Origin: Cichorium intybus
Lineage: Eukaryota > Streptophyta > Magnoliopsida > Asterales > Asteraceae
NCBI GenBank assembly: GCA_023525715.1
Contig: CM042016.1
Location: 60,549,882 to 60,613,881 of the forward strand
Length of the DNA stretch: 64,000 bases
Direction of reading: 5' to 3'
The notes beneath the pieces are model-generated. The model was not told where the DNA came from and searched no databases. It saw only the letters and a program-made list of their open reading frames with translations. Below are positions 35,553 through 46,067 of the stretch, in pieces. The position numbers were made by a program, and so were the translations under genes. How positions within the stretch are numbered: the first letter of the stretch is position 1; every line of letters starts with the position of its first letter.

Positions 35553-36701
35553 TCATTCCCCCGTTCGCGTCCAGATTTTTTCTTTGCTCCTAATCCCTGG
35601 CTCCATTAACACACTTTTGTCTAATTGCTTGTACCCGTTCTCTGAAGATAACGATACAGGATTTCTGAACACATTCAGCCTTCTTTTCCGCGTCCCAAAG
35701 GAGATATCCAGATCCCCCGTCTTGCAGTCAATCACCGCGCCAGCCGTAGCTATAAATGGGCGTCCTAAAATGAGCGCAGGCGCGTCATCCAAGCTCTCAT
35801 ACTCCATAACTAGGAAATCTACAGGATAGAAGAAGTCCTCGACCTTGACTATGACATTAGTCAATTTTCCCCGGGATACCTTTGTTGACTGGTCAGCCAG
35901 CTGCACTACAACTTTTGCTGGTTCTAGTTCTTCATTCTTGTACTTATCATATAAGTACCCCGGTAACACATTTACACTTGCTCCCAAGTCCAGCAAGGTG
36001 TTCCGAATGACCACATCTCCTATAGTAGTAGTGATTAATGGTGATCCAGGATCCTTCTCTTTTTTGGGCAGTGTTCCCAACAGTGCCTCACTGGCCTTAA
36101 TCGTCAATCTAACCGTGTCTGGTGTGGGAATCTTACTTTTTTCATTTCTTTCACACATCTCCTGAAGAATTCTTGTATCCTTAAGAGCATCCTTAAGTTC
36201 ATCCCACAACGGTTGATTTATCAACGGCCCTCTTGGTTTAGGTGCTTCTTGTTTCTTCTTCCCTTTCTTATCTTTCTTCTTTTGCTTGATATCTGCTAGT
36301 GTCGACTGCTCTTCTTCCTGAACCTCCGTGTCCTCCTCTGGTTGAGTTCCCTCCTCAACAGGAATTTCTTTTTCCTTCCTTGCTTCCTCACCTTCTCCTT
36401 TATCCTCCTCTTTCTCCTGGACTGTTTCTCCTTTCTCAAGTTCTGCCTTACTTCCTAAATCTAATAAGTCCTCTAAAGTAACTTTTCTCCATTCAGCCTC
36501 AACATTATTTACATGCTCTTTCCCGGCTCGCTGATTATGGGTCGGATTAACTTCCGTGGCACTTGGCAACTTTCCATTGTCCCTTTTTTGCTGATCCTCG
36601 GCCATTTGTCCAATTTGCCTTTCCATGTTTGCGATATCTTTTGCATTAGCTTGGGACTGCTGCTGAGTAGCACTGAACATTTCATACATTTTTGCAATCA
36701 T
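35553..36701 (-). CDS. G2 aspartic protease region (gag-PR continuation)
   Basis: 382 open codons in the same frame as the last part of gag. The first 180 residues are a Lys/Glu-rich linker. The protease follows with LLDLGASVNVLPGYLYDKY (active site D-L-G), the flap-like LADQSTKVSRG and the C-terminal ALILGRPFIATAGAVIDC motif typical of plant gypsy proteases. It ends EKIWTRTGE with a stop. It would cut the gag polyprotein inside virus-like particles. This is the only intact protease of the family in the window, but gag in front has frameshifts. Confidence 0.78.
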   Translation of the reverse strand: MIAKMYEMFSATQQQSQANAKDIANMERQIGQMAEDQQKRDNGKLPSATEVNPTHNQRAGKEHVNNVEAEWRKVTLEDLLDLGSKAELEKGETVQEKEEDKGEGEEARKEKEIPVEEGTQPEEDTEVQEEEQSTLADIKQKKKDKKGKKKQEAPKPRGPLINQPLWDELKDALKDTRILQEMCERNEKSKIPTPDTVRLTIKASEALLGTLPKKEKDPGSPLITTTIGDVVIRNTLLDLGASVNVLPGYLYDKYKNEELEPAKVVVQLADQSTKVSRGKLTNVIVKVEDFFYPVDFLVMEYESLDDAPALILGRPFIATAGAVIDCKTGDLDISFGTRKRRLNVFRNPVSLSSENGYKQLDKSVLMEPGIRSKEKIWTRTGE

Positions 36702-36713
36702 CTCTTCTTGAGT

Positions 36714-38423
36714 TCATGGGGCATTGTTGACAGCAGTGTTGGGTCCCCAATTATTGTTGTTGCTACCACTCCCACTCGCATTTCCATTATTGCTTGCTGG
36801 CTGGTATGACCTAGGCTGATTAGACGATTGACCTTGATAATTATTCTGCCTCTGGTTGTTGAAGTTGTGTTGGTGCCCTAGATTATATGGTCTGTAGGGT
36901 CGTCCATTGTTGTACTGTCCTTGACCCTGGCCATAATCTTGGTTTGCCTCCTGAACTTTCGGTCCTCCTTGACCTCCTTGTGATTGACCCTGAGCTCCAT
37001 TCTGCAATGTTGACATGAGCCTGCCAAACTTCTTGTTTAATTCACTTATCTCGTTTTTTACCTCCTTCTTCCAATCAGCATCAGCTCCCACTGCTGCTGC
37101 TGTGCCTACAGTCTTTCTCGTAGAAAAATTTGCTTTTGGAGCCATTACTTAATTGCTCCAAGAACTGCCAAGCTTCCTCTCGATCTTGCCACATAAATGT
37201 CCCGCTTGACGAGGCATTTATCATAGCCTGATGTGTTTCACTGACTCCTTCGAAGAACAACTTCACTAACTGCCATTTGGGAATTTCATGATGCGGGCAG
37301 GATCGTAACAACTCCTTCAACCTATCAAAAGCTTCGTGGAAAGCTTCTCCTGGTTTTTGCTGGAAGTCCTGAATCACCTTCCTAATCTCCGTTGTTTTGC
37401 TTGTCGTATAGAATTCTTGTAGGAACTTGGCCTTGAGCTGATCCCATGTGGTAATGCTGTTTGATGGTAAAGCATAAACCAATATTTGGCTTTTGTCTTT
37501 AAGAGTGAATGGGAATAACCTAAGCCTAAAGATGTTCCTATTAACATTCCTAGGGGTATTAGCATTGTCAATCGCTATAAATTCATATAAGTGATTATAC
37601 GGGTCATCCTGCTTGTTCCCCCTAAACTCTGGCAATATCCCTAACAACTGAGGCCTTATTTCTACTTGAGATTCAATATTGTCAGGAATATAAATTGGCG
37701 ACGCGTCATCATATTCTCATGGCTGGAAATGTGATGCAACCGATTGCCTTCTCGGTTGTGCAAAATATAAAGGTTGAGCAGGATTACCGTAAAGATGATC
37801 GTTATATTCCTGCTGACCTTGTGGTGGTTGAGACTGCGGTGCCCTTCTCAGAGGTCCTCGACCTCGGTTCCTTGGTTGCTGTGGTGCTGGTGGCACCCAT
37901 CCCTCATCTTACTCATCATATCTCTCCTCTGTCTCTGGATACTGGTACTGTTGCTGAAGAGGTGGCTGGTATTGTTGTGGTTGATTAGGTTGAGGTTTGA
38001 AAAATACCGGTGGTGGTTGAGAAAATGGTTCAGAGGTTGGTGTCTGCTGTCTAGAAACTGGGGTGCCATCACGGGTCGGCTCTCCCCAAGACATTGCAGA
38101 GGTAAATGGATTGGTGGATTGTGGTTGTGATACTGGTGAAAATGGTGGAATCGATAGCGGAGTGCATGATGGTATGGGTGCAGGGGCTGAAACTGCACCG
38201 CCAGAAGCACTCATGCTCCCAAATTGAAACTCCGAAACCGGGGAATAAAAGACATCCTCGTTGCCTCACCTGATGGTTCCTGGGCAACACCTACTGTACT
38301 ACTACTAACTTGACTAAAACTCATGATATTGGAACGCCTACGGGCACGGATTTTGCACGCAGTTCGCTCAATCTCAGGATCAAATTGCAAAGGGGATAAT
38401 TGCTCACCCCTGCGGGTATGCAT
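36714..38423 (-). pseudogene. G2 gag
   Basis: Begins at ATG 38423 (MHTRRGEQLSPLQF) with a Pro/Gln/Ser-rich N-terminal part. It then carries the capsid core of the Retrotrans_gag type (LGILPEFRGNKQDDPYNHLYEF, FPFTLKDKS, TTWDQLKAKFLQEFY, KPGEAFHEAFDRLKELLRSC, HHEIPKWQLVKLFFEG). A Gln/Asn/Gly-rich tail (YGQGQGQYNNGRPYRPYN) follows; no CCHC zinc knuckle is present. Frameshifts lie near 38215 and 37140. Gag would build the particle; the missing knuckle suggests RNA packing through the disordered tail or through help from another element. Confidence 0.8.
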
Positions 38424-38533
38424 GCACTAATGCAACACGCCCACAAAACCAAAAACCAAAAACTAACCAACTGAAACTCAAAGAAAATCAAGAAACTATA
38501 ATTCCTACTAATCACCTAATCTAAGCTCATAGC

Positions 38534-38551
38534 TCCCCGGCAACGGCACCA
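38534..38551 (-). other. Primer binding site of G2 (tRNA-Asp)
   Basis: Plus strand tccccggcaacggcacca, one mismatch to the plant tRNA-Asp 3' end plus CCA (from memory). It is separated by 5 bp from the LTR. It confirms the 5' end of the element on the right side. Confidence 0.88.
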
Positions 38552-38556
38552 AAATT

Positions 38557-38921
38557 TGACACACCTAGGTCGTCGTGCGGTCAAAAATAAGAAAAACCTA
38601 ACACACACACTAGCACAGTGGTAGTCAGGGTCGATCCGCAGGAGCTACATGGTCAGTCCAGATGACAGATTACCAACTATAGTGTCATGCTATAGTCGGA
38701 GGACTTTAGTTTCCAAACCCTTGCCACTAAAACTCAGAAATTCTAAACTAAACAATCCCAAAATAAGCATAGACTAAGCTAAGCTTCAACCCAAACCTAG
38801 TTACTTTCTGAAATCAGAAGTGCATCTCTAATTCAAAAGTAAACAAAGGCATTCAACACTCCAAACATAAACCAAAACAAGGCATAAACTACACCAATAA
38901 CTAAGATCCAATGGGACAGTC
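38557..38921 (-). repeat. 5' LTR of G2, piece 1
   Basis: From tgacacacctagg to the S1 insertion. The last five bases, cagtc, are the S1 target duplication. It lacks the 72-bp duplication of the left LTR. Confidence 0.9.
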
Positions 38922-40026
38922 TGACACGCCTAGGTCGTCGTGCGGTCAAAAATAAGATAAAACCTAACACACACTAGTATAGCGGAGTCAGGGTCGATCC
39001 ACAGGAGCTTCGTGGTTAGGCTAGATGAGAGATTACCAACTAATAGTGTCACAGCTATAGTCGGAGGATCTGGTTTCTATTTTCCTAATTACTAGCAATT
39101 GAGACAATAATCAAACACTCAAGCCAAGCTATGCTATGTCCAAATGACCTAGTCACTTTCTGAAATCAGAAGTACATCTCTGATTCAGAAGCAATCAAAG
39201 GCATCCAAACTAACCAAGCCAAGCAAAGCATAAACTAGCTACTAGCTTAAGTCCTACTGAACAGTTACTAGCCAAGGTTTAATGCTTACCAAATAACCTA
39301 ATTAGCTACTGATTTCAGCTAAGAAAAACAGTCCTAACAAGGTCCAAAACAATATCCAAAACACAATCAATCAAACCAAACACAAACATCCAAAACACCG
39401 AAAAGCTAAGATTAAATGTAACCAAATGATTTTCATTCACCAAAACTGAATTCCCATCACAAAAACAGTAACCAAATGTTTCTAAAACAGAAACCTAAGT
39501 GCTCAAAGTCAGTGGTTGTCACTCCCAAGGACTTTAGCTACAAAGACTATTTGCTACTAAAAGGAAATTAAATCCAAAAACATAAAATACCAATCGTGAG
39601 CTTGCTGTAATGAAATCCTGGAGTCAAAGAGCTTCAAGGTCGACTTTACACCCGGTTCTTTGCTAGGGTTTTTGGCTGGAAATGCCTCTATTTATAGTTG
39701 CAAATTTCCCGTGCCCGCGCCGCGCAGAAGAGAAATCCGCGGCGCGCGTACTTATCCGTTCCCCGTTTTTTCGTCATTTAAATGTGTTCCACCGCCTTAA
39801 GCCTGTGGCGTGCATGGTTGATTCCCGTGGCGCACGTACGAGTTCTCTTGATTTCTCATTCCTTCCCAACTTCTTCCTTTTGCACGCTTTTAGTCCCTGT
39901 TTCTATTCTTTTTCTCCAAACAAGTCCTGGCACGAAAAGTGAGAATACCCAGACATATTTGATATAATTTTATCAAGAACAGGGCTCAACAACGCCTAAA
40001 ATACTTAATATCACTAGGCGTTGTCC
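38922..40026 (-). repeat. Solo LTR S1 of the Athila-like family
   Basis: 1,105 bp, tgacacgcctagg ... gcgttgtcc; the last base should be a. It is flanked by a perfect 5 bp target duplication cagtc (38917-38921 and 40027-40031). No internal region is present, so it is a product of LTR-LTR recombination after insertion into the LTR of its relative G2. The TATA box ctataaatagagg is at 39685-39697 on the minus strand. The CpG-rich words are well kept (ccgcggcgcgcgta). Confidence 0.9.
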
Positions 40027-40275
40027 CAGTCACGGGCTAAAGTTCAAACCAAAAAAACTAACCTAATTGGCTACTGAAATCAGCGAATGAAAACAGTCCA
40101 ACAAGGTCAAAACAATCATCCAAACACAATCCAAGCATTCAAAACCAATAACAAGCATCAAACACCGAAAAGCCAATATTACTTGTAACCAAATGATTAT
40201 TATAAACTCAAACTGAATTCCAATCATCCAATACAGTAACAAAGACTAAAAAACAGTAACTCCAATGCTTAAGGT
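40027..40275 (-). repeat. 5' LTR of G2, piece 2
   Basis: Middle part of the right LTR between S1 and D; it matches 31595-31845 of the left LTR. The last five bases, aaggt, are the D target duplication. Confidence 0.88.
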
Positions 40276-40792
40276 TGTTGGGTGTTGAAATAAGAGAATA
40301 GATGAACTAATATTGATATGCAATCAATAACACAATCAATAATATAATGATAATGCAACAGAGCTAATTGAACAATAATATATGAATAACATGTGCCGAA
40401 TGATTCGATTAGAACTTTGGTTTTACAATTGGGTTTTCTATCTTGGAGATATACAATTCTTGTAAACTAAGCTTGTAATCTCACATTTGACATGGTATGG
40501 TATCACTGATATTTATACTGAATCAGAGATACCAATAGTACAAGTTTTACAGAGAATATCCTATCAGTGTACTAGCCGTACTAGCCAATAGGATAGAAGA
40601 TTCATGCAACACGTATTGTACTATACGCGTGGACAAAAAAGACAAGAGGACAGGCTGTGAAGTATTCGGATCTTCTATGCATAGCACTTCGGAGTCTTTA
40701 GACTTCGGTGTCTTCTCTTGTTTATTCACTTCGGGGTTTCTTATGGGTAGGACTTCGGATATATCAGCACTTCATCACAAATGATCTCAACA
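40276..40792 (-). repeat. 3' LTR of D
   Basis: 517 bp, tgttgggtgttg ... tctcaaca. TATA (gtataaatatc on the minus strand) is at 40509-40519. Four cttcgg words at 40687, 40703, 40729 and 40753 lie in U3, upstream of the TATA. It carries a 9-bp duplication (gtactagcc) absent from the other LTR. Confidence 0.95.
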
Positions 40793-40804
40793 ATCTCCCC
40801 CTTT
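40793..40804 (-). other. Polypurine tract of D
   Basis: Minus strand aaagggggagat abutting the 3' LTR; primes plus-strand DNA synthesis. Same word in F; H has a variant. Confidence 0.85.
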
Positions 40805-40824
40805 GTGTGAAGTGCATCCAAAGC

Positions 40825-43800
40825 CTATACTCGAAAGTTTCTCTTGTATGCCCGCTTCAGAGTCTTTCTTACTGCAAGATACCAGTTTATATGATCTGTG
40901 AACATCTTCTTTTTTTCGGTGGAATTTGCATGACAGGCATTCACATGAGAAATCATCCCCGTGATGAAGGAGGAGGGATGGAGGCCTATGTAGTCTATTT
41001 CAAAGAACTTGATTGTGACTTCGGTTTCATTTCGAAGTCCTTTGAAAACTACGCCATATGGTTCGTCTAAAATTTCTCCATTCTTGAATCTTGCTATGTT
41101 CCGAACTACAACAGGAGGAGTGTTCAAAGGTTGTCTGTAGTAGGAACATAGCTCCAGGTCTTGTTTTGCAAACCGGAGAAGATAATTGTTAAGAAAGCCC
41201 AGTATGTGATTTTTGATAGCAAGGGCAGACATTGCAGCATGAGCAGCATCCCCGCTTTGCAGAAGATCAAGAATCTGGATGAAGTCCATAGGATTCATGA
41301 TTGGGAAATCTGCAATTGAGAACCTGGATTCAACTTCGTCTGCCCCCCTAAGAACAAGAAATTCATAATTTATGAACCCCAAATAGACTTCAGCTTCTTT
41401 AATTGAAATGATTTTCTTTATCTTGTTCAGGCTCCAAACATAGCTCTGCCGTTGAATGTATTTGGCATGAAAGTTTATTTTGTTGGTCCAAAAACTTGCT
41501 TTCTGATCCGCTGGTACCGAAGAGACGAATTGAAGGAAAGCGAAAGTCTTCGGATTGAATGGAATGTCAAGCTGGATGTCTTCGGAGTCAACAATTGCAA
41601 AACTCCGAAGAGGAAGTCTGTTAAGTACATTTGGATTTTGAAATCCAAATTGGTTGATTGCCTCAACGGTCCATTCACCATTATCTCGAGCAAATTCATT
41701 TATCTTGATCATAAAATTGTAATCTGCTCGCCTGGCCTTGTATGTTTCTTCCATGTGTGGGGCAATTATGTTTTCTAGTGATCAGTCTGTTGAGCTTCCA
41801 GCTCCAGCCGATCCACTAGCACCCATGGCAGTGGTTGTAATGGTTGAGGTTGAAGGACCTACTGTGGCTGCAGGGATCTGTCTAGGCCTGCCCGGTGGCC
41901 TAGACAACCTGTCAGAAAAATTTATTAGAGGTTGAAGTGCAACTCTCAGCTTTGTAATCAAATCTTGTGTGAGAGCTGCATTCGTTCGTTGCAGTTCCTC
42001 TGTAAATCTAGTGACATCCGAAGCGGTTTGGGCGGCAGTGAGCTCTTCAATTTTTGCTCTGGCCTCATCAAGCTGTTTTTCAAGCTTGGTACTTTGCTGG
42101 AATTCACTCCGAAGTCCTTGCAAGGCTTTCATGACCTTGGAGTTTGTTTTGTCGGTCATCTCAGTAAGAGCATCAACCTTCTTGTTGATGGAGGTGACAG
42201 CGGATTCCAACTTCTTTTCGAAGGAAGATTGGATCTTATTTTGTTCATCCAAGAGCTTTTGTTCAAGCTTTTGTATGGAATCCTTGAATTCTTTGGACAA
42301 GGAGAACTCCAGAGATTCATTCTCTTCGGTGATGTCACCCAAGGTGGGTTTGGTGGGATCAAAGCCAGTTTGAGCTTGAATGAGAGTGTCAAGCTTGGAG
42401 TTGACGACTTTGTACTGTTTCATTAGTACAAATCCTTCATCTGGAAAATCTTCGTCTGACACTCCTTCAACATTCAAAGGAGCCATATGAAAGGCCTCAA
42501 AGAAGGCAGCCGAAGTGGGGTTTTGTCTTGATGGTGATATGGGTAGTCAAACTCTTGTAATGAAAAATCAATACCAGAGACAGGTATTTCGGAAGTTGGA
42601 GGAGCAGTTGTTGGTGGTGGTGGTGGTATGTCAGATGTAGTAGCGTGAATGGTGGTAGTTTGTTGAGCTGTTGTGGGAGGTGGTGGAGGAGGTATAGTAT
42701 GTGTAGGTGTGGGTGGTTTGGTTGTTTTAGGTGGAGATGGAGGAATGGTAGTTTGTAATGGAGAGGTAGGTCTGGTTGTTAATGTAGGTGAAGGAGGTTG
42801 ATCAGCAAACAATTCTTCTTCTTTTTCTTCTTCATGGACTGTGGATGGAGTCCTTTCTGAGTCCGAAGACTCATCCACAACCATGATTTTCCTTTGCCTC
42901 TTCGGCTGTTTCCTCTTCGATGATGTTTTCACCAAAGTCTTTCTTTTCTTCTCTTCCTTTTTAGGACCGCTGGGTCCACCAGCCATTTTCCTCTTCCCTT
43001 TTCCTTTTGGAAGTTCTCACAGGTGCAACCTGACTCATATCGCGAGTTGGGTAAGGAATTATTAAGGTATTGCGATAGGAGTTTACCTCATTGCATTCTA
43101 GGGGGACTTTGGATAGCATGACATTTGGTATTTGAGCACAGAAGTGAGCAGGTTTGTCGTCTAGAATAGGAATCGCAATGGGAGTGAACTTCATCTCAGC
43201 GAGTGAAGGGTCAGGAACATATCCGGCTTTTTGGTAGTGAGCATGTACAACAATCGCCCAAAATCTAGGGTTTGCGATTTCAGTTCCCTTCAAGCTGTGG
43301 TTTATATGGGAGCAAAAATCAGAACAGAGGATAGATACATAGTCTACCTTTACATCGTAGAAGATCCCATACAGAAGACTTTGGAAGGCCACACTCACCG
43401 AGTCTAAACCTGCTGTTCTTCCTGAGAGACATCTAAGGAAGATACTGAAGAAGTATCTCCAAAGATCAGGAAGTTGGTTTTTCTTGAATAGACTGATCTT
43501 CTCGAGCGGAGGGTCATATCCCATCTCATTGAACATGCCAACGAGGTGTTCAGCGGAGGGTATAACCATTTCTTTGAAATTGTAAACAGGAAGGCGAAGA
43601 GCTTCAGCAAATTTTTCTCTAGTTAATTGTACTTTCTTCGTTTTGCCCTTAGAGTCGACAACTTCATAGAATACAGACTTGACTTGGTTGTTGGAGTCAA
43701 ACAGAGCATTAGACGTGTAGTGTGCCCTGTGAACCAGAGTCGCAGGGATGGAAGGAGTGCAGGCTAAAGCGTAACCTAGTACGGACCTCTTCATTCATTC

Positions 43801-43926
43801 CACCAATGCATCGATGGGTTTAGGGTAAAGAGATAGATCGTTTCGTAGAACTAGGTTTGATGATTGATTCTTGAGATTAGGAATAGACATGGCTTCAGCG
43901 GTTTGCGAAGATGCTTCAGCAGCCAT
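40825..43926 (-). pseudogene. Accessory ORF of D (about 1,034 codons, env position)
   Basis: Starts at ATG 43926 (MAAEASSQTAEAMS). The N-terminal domain has LTREKFAEALRLP, MGYDPPLEKISLFKKNQLPDL, FLRCLSGRTAGLDSV, VKVDYVSILCSDF and NPRFWAIVVHAHY, and is homologous to F and H. The middle has basic nuclear-signal-like runs (KKEEKKRK, KRKQPKRQRK), a Pro/Thr-rich tract and long coiled coils. The C-terminal domain has SYVWSLNKIKKIIS, RFSIADFPIMNPMDFIQIL and INWYLAVRKTLKR. Stops at about 43797 and 41782 and two frameshifts near 42970 and 42480 disable it. There is no signal peptide or membrane segment. The N-terminal domain resembles plant retrotransposon proteins of the transposon-associated class I know from memory, but a function is not known. 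Confidence 0.72.
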
Positions 43927-44044
43927 TGATGGTCAGATGAAGAAGATGAAGAAGATGAGAAGTTTGTAGATTTCTTTAAGAGTAAGTTTGTAGAGAGAGA
44001 TGAGAGTTGTGTTCGCGTAAAGAGTGCAATGGAAGAGGTGGGAA

Positions 44045-44054
44045 GTTTATATAG
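44045..44054 (-). promoter_or_regulatory. Candidate TATA box of the D accessory ORF
   Basis: Minus strand ctatataaac about 120 bp before the accessory ATG. It would let the third ORF be transcribed apart from the LTR transcript. Inference from position only. Confidence 0.45.
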
Positions 44055-46067
44055 CATTCGTGGTCCCTAGGCCATTTAATGCACGTTTGAAATGGTCCAG
44101 TAGAAAGTGGACATCTCAGCACCTGCTCGTCCCACTATCTCTGCAAAAAGGAGAAATATACGGCTGTCAGTTACAATGATTCAAAATTTGAACTGTTATC
44201 TTTTGAGAAGTCATTATGGTTAATGTTTTTCATTTAATTCTCATTGACAGCTGTAAGCAAACGGTTATAACTCAAGGAATGTTTGTCTCTGTGATTTATC
44301 ATAAATGTGGAAATCATTTGAACATTTAATTGACTTCGTAGTTATGAAAAATTATGACCGTTGAGGGTACGCTTCGGAGCATAAAGTTCCTCACTTCAGT
44401 GCGTTTACTATTGACTCCGAAGAGTGTTCTGTCACTTCGGTGATTGACAAATGATTGCAAAGTGTTCATCACTGTACCGAAGTCCATATGTTTTTCTCTT
44501 TGTTTTTCTATAAGTTTTTGATTTTTCTTTTGACTGATGCAATATGTCGTTTAACCTTAGTTTTCATGAATAATATGAAAAGATGATTTAATCGAGTTAA
44601 TGTTCAGAGTCGTTCGAATCATGTTGGAAGTCCATTTTTCATTTGGAAGTTTGTTTCATTCAATATCGGTCATGAATTTATAAGTCTAATCACCCCATCA
44701 CTGACTTGATTTCGCATTAGGAAACATGTTTTGAGTTGTGCTTATGTGCTTCAAACTTTTCAAATATAATAAAGATAACATCCTTTGCATTTGAAATTTA
44801 AAGAGGTTTTCATTCATCAATTGAACATCAGATGTGTTTCAGAAGGTTTGATTGGATTGTTTTGAAGATTCATTTGAAAATTTTATTCCTTTTCATCAGT
44901 TGAAGTGTTTGGATACTAAGCTCAGATGACAAGCCTTTGAGCTTCGTACACCACTCCTACTTTATCATTTAAGACAGACTACTTGAAATGTTCATATTCC
45001 TCTACAAGGTACTCGACTATGTTATAGGAGCTCCTTGTACCATTATTTAAAACAGAAGAATAAGCTTTTGAATGCTGATTTTTCTTTTGCATTCCCTTGG
45101 TTATCTTTTGATTTTTGTTTGTCTTTGTTTCTTTTGACAATTGTTTTCTATTTTTCTTTTTCTTTCTTGTTTTCTATTTTGAATATCCTTATCCGAAGAT
45201 ATAGAACATCACCATATGTTTTTCCCTTTGGTGCATTTTGTTTTTGTTTTAAACAGTCATTGTGAGTGAAAATCTCCATATAGTTCAATTTTGTACCATT
45301 TAATGAAATGAGATGTAAATTTGCTTATCCAACGATGTTGGTTCTATTTTTGAGGAAAACTTCGGAGCACTTTGAATTATCCTTTGTAGTTTTGAGGCTA
45401 CATGATTAGTTTGAAGTTGAAGCGAGTCAAGTTTCGAAGGGTGGTTAGAAATAGACATTATGTTAAGGTTATTGAAATCAAACAAGGCTTCAAAGTGTAA
45501 AATAGCCTTGACCTCATTTCGAAGTCTGTTTTCTTACCAACGTTTCAAGTCGATTCCCAAATACCTTTTAGTGCAATAAGGTATGATTTTCAGAATCTAA
45601 AATCAAAGTTTTGTCCTTTACTTGGTTAATTCATGAGAGAAGAGTTAAACTTTGTCATTGTGCATCAGAATTTTCTTTTTGTTTGGTATAAATTTTTCTT
45701 GTTTTTGAATTTCCTTAGTCTTAAACAACTCTTTATTTTTATCCTTAAAGGATGAAGTTAACATTTGTTCAAGTGATTTTCAAATTTGAAAGGTTTATTT
45801 TGAAGAAAAGTTTGTTCCGCAGACCTCTGAAGTGATATTTTACTTCGGACTACTGCGGTGAAGTAGCAAGTGTTTTTGCTTGTTTTTCTCCGATGACCTC
45901 CAAAGCCAAAATTGACTTCGGGGGTCTGCTGAGTTTATTGTTTTCGTAACTTTTCAAGGTAACAAGTTCTCCGATGAGCTCCGAAGTCAAAATTGACTTC
46001 GGGGATCTGCGGAGTTTATTCTTTTTGTAAATTTTCTGAACAGAGTAAGAGTGAACAAATCTGGAAT
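44055..46067 (-). other. Noncoding spacer between D pol and accessory ORF
   Basis: 2 kb, T-rich on the plus strand, without a credible ORF (a plus-strand 76-residue ORF at 45035-45265 is just Phe/Leu-rich low complexity). I count ten cttcgg/ccgaag hexamers where about one is expected by chance. Near the RNase H end, two imperfect 60-70-bp repeats (about 45888 and 45968) each hold the core ctccgatga; the second contains a perfect palindrome ccgaagtcaa-aa-ttgacttcgg at 45981-46002. Confidence 0.65.

Noticed and set aside
40825..43926. True retroviral-type envelope protein
   Set aside because: Position fits, but no signal peptide, no membrane anchor and clear homology of its ends to other soluble-looking accessory ORFs.
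45035..45265. Plus-strand 76-residue Phe/Leu-rich ORF that looks like membrane segments
   Set aside because: It lies in the T-rich spacer of D and reads as low complexity; no relatives at the same place in H or F.
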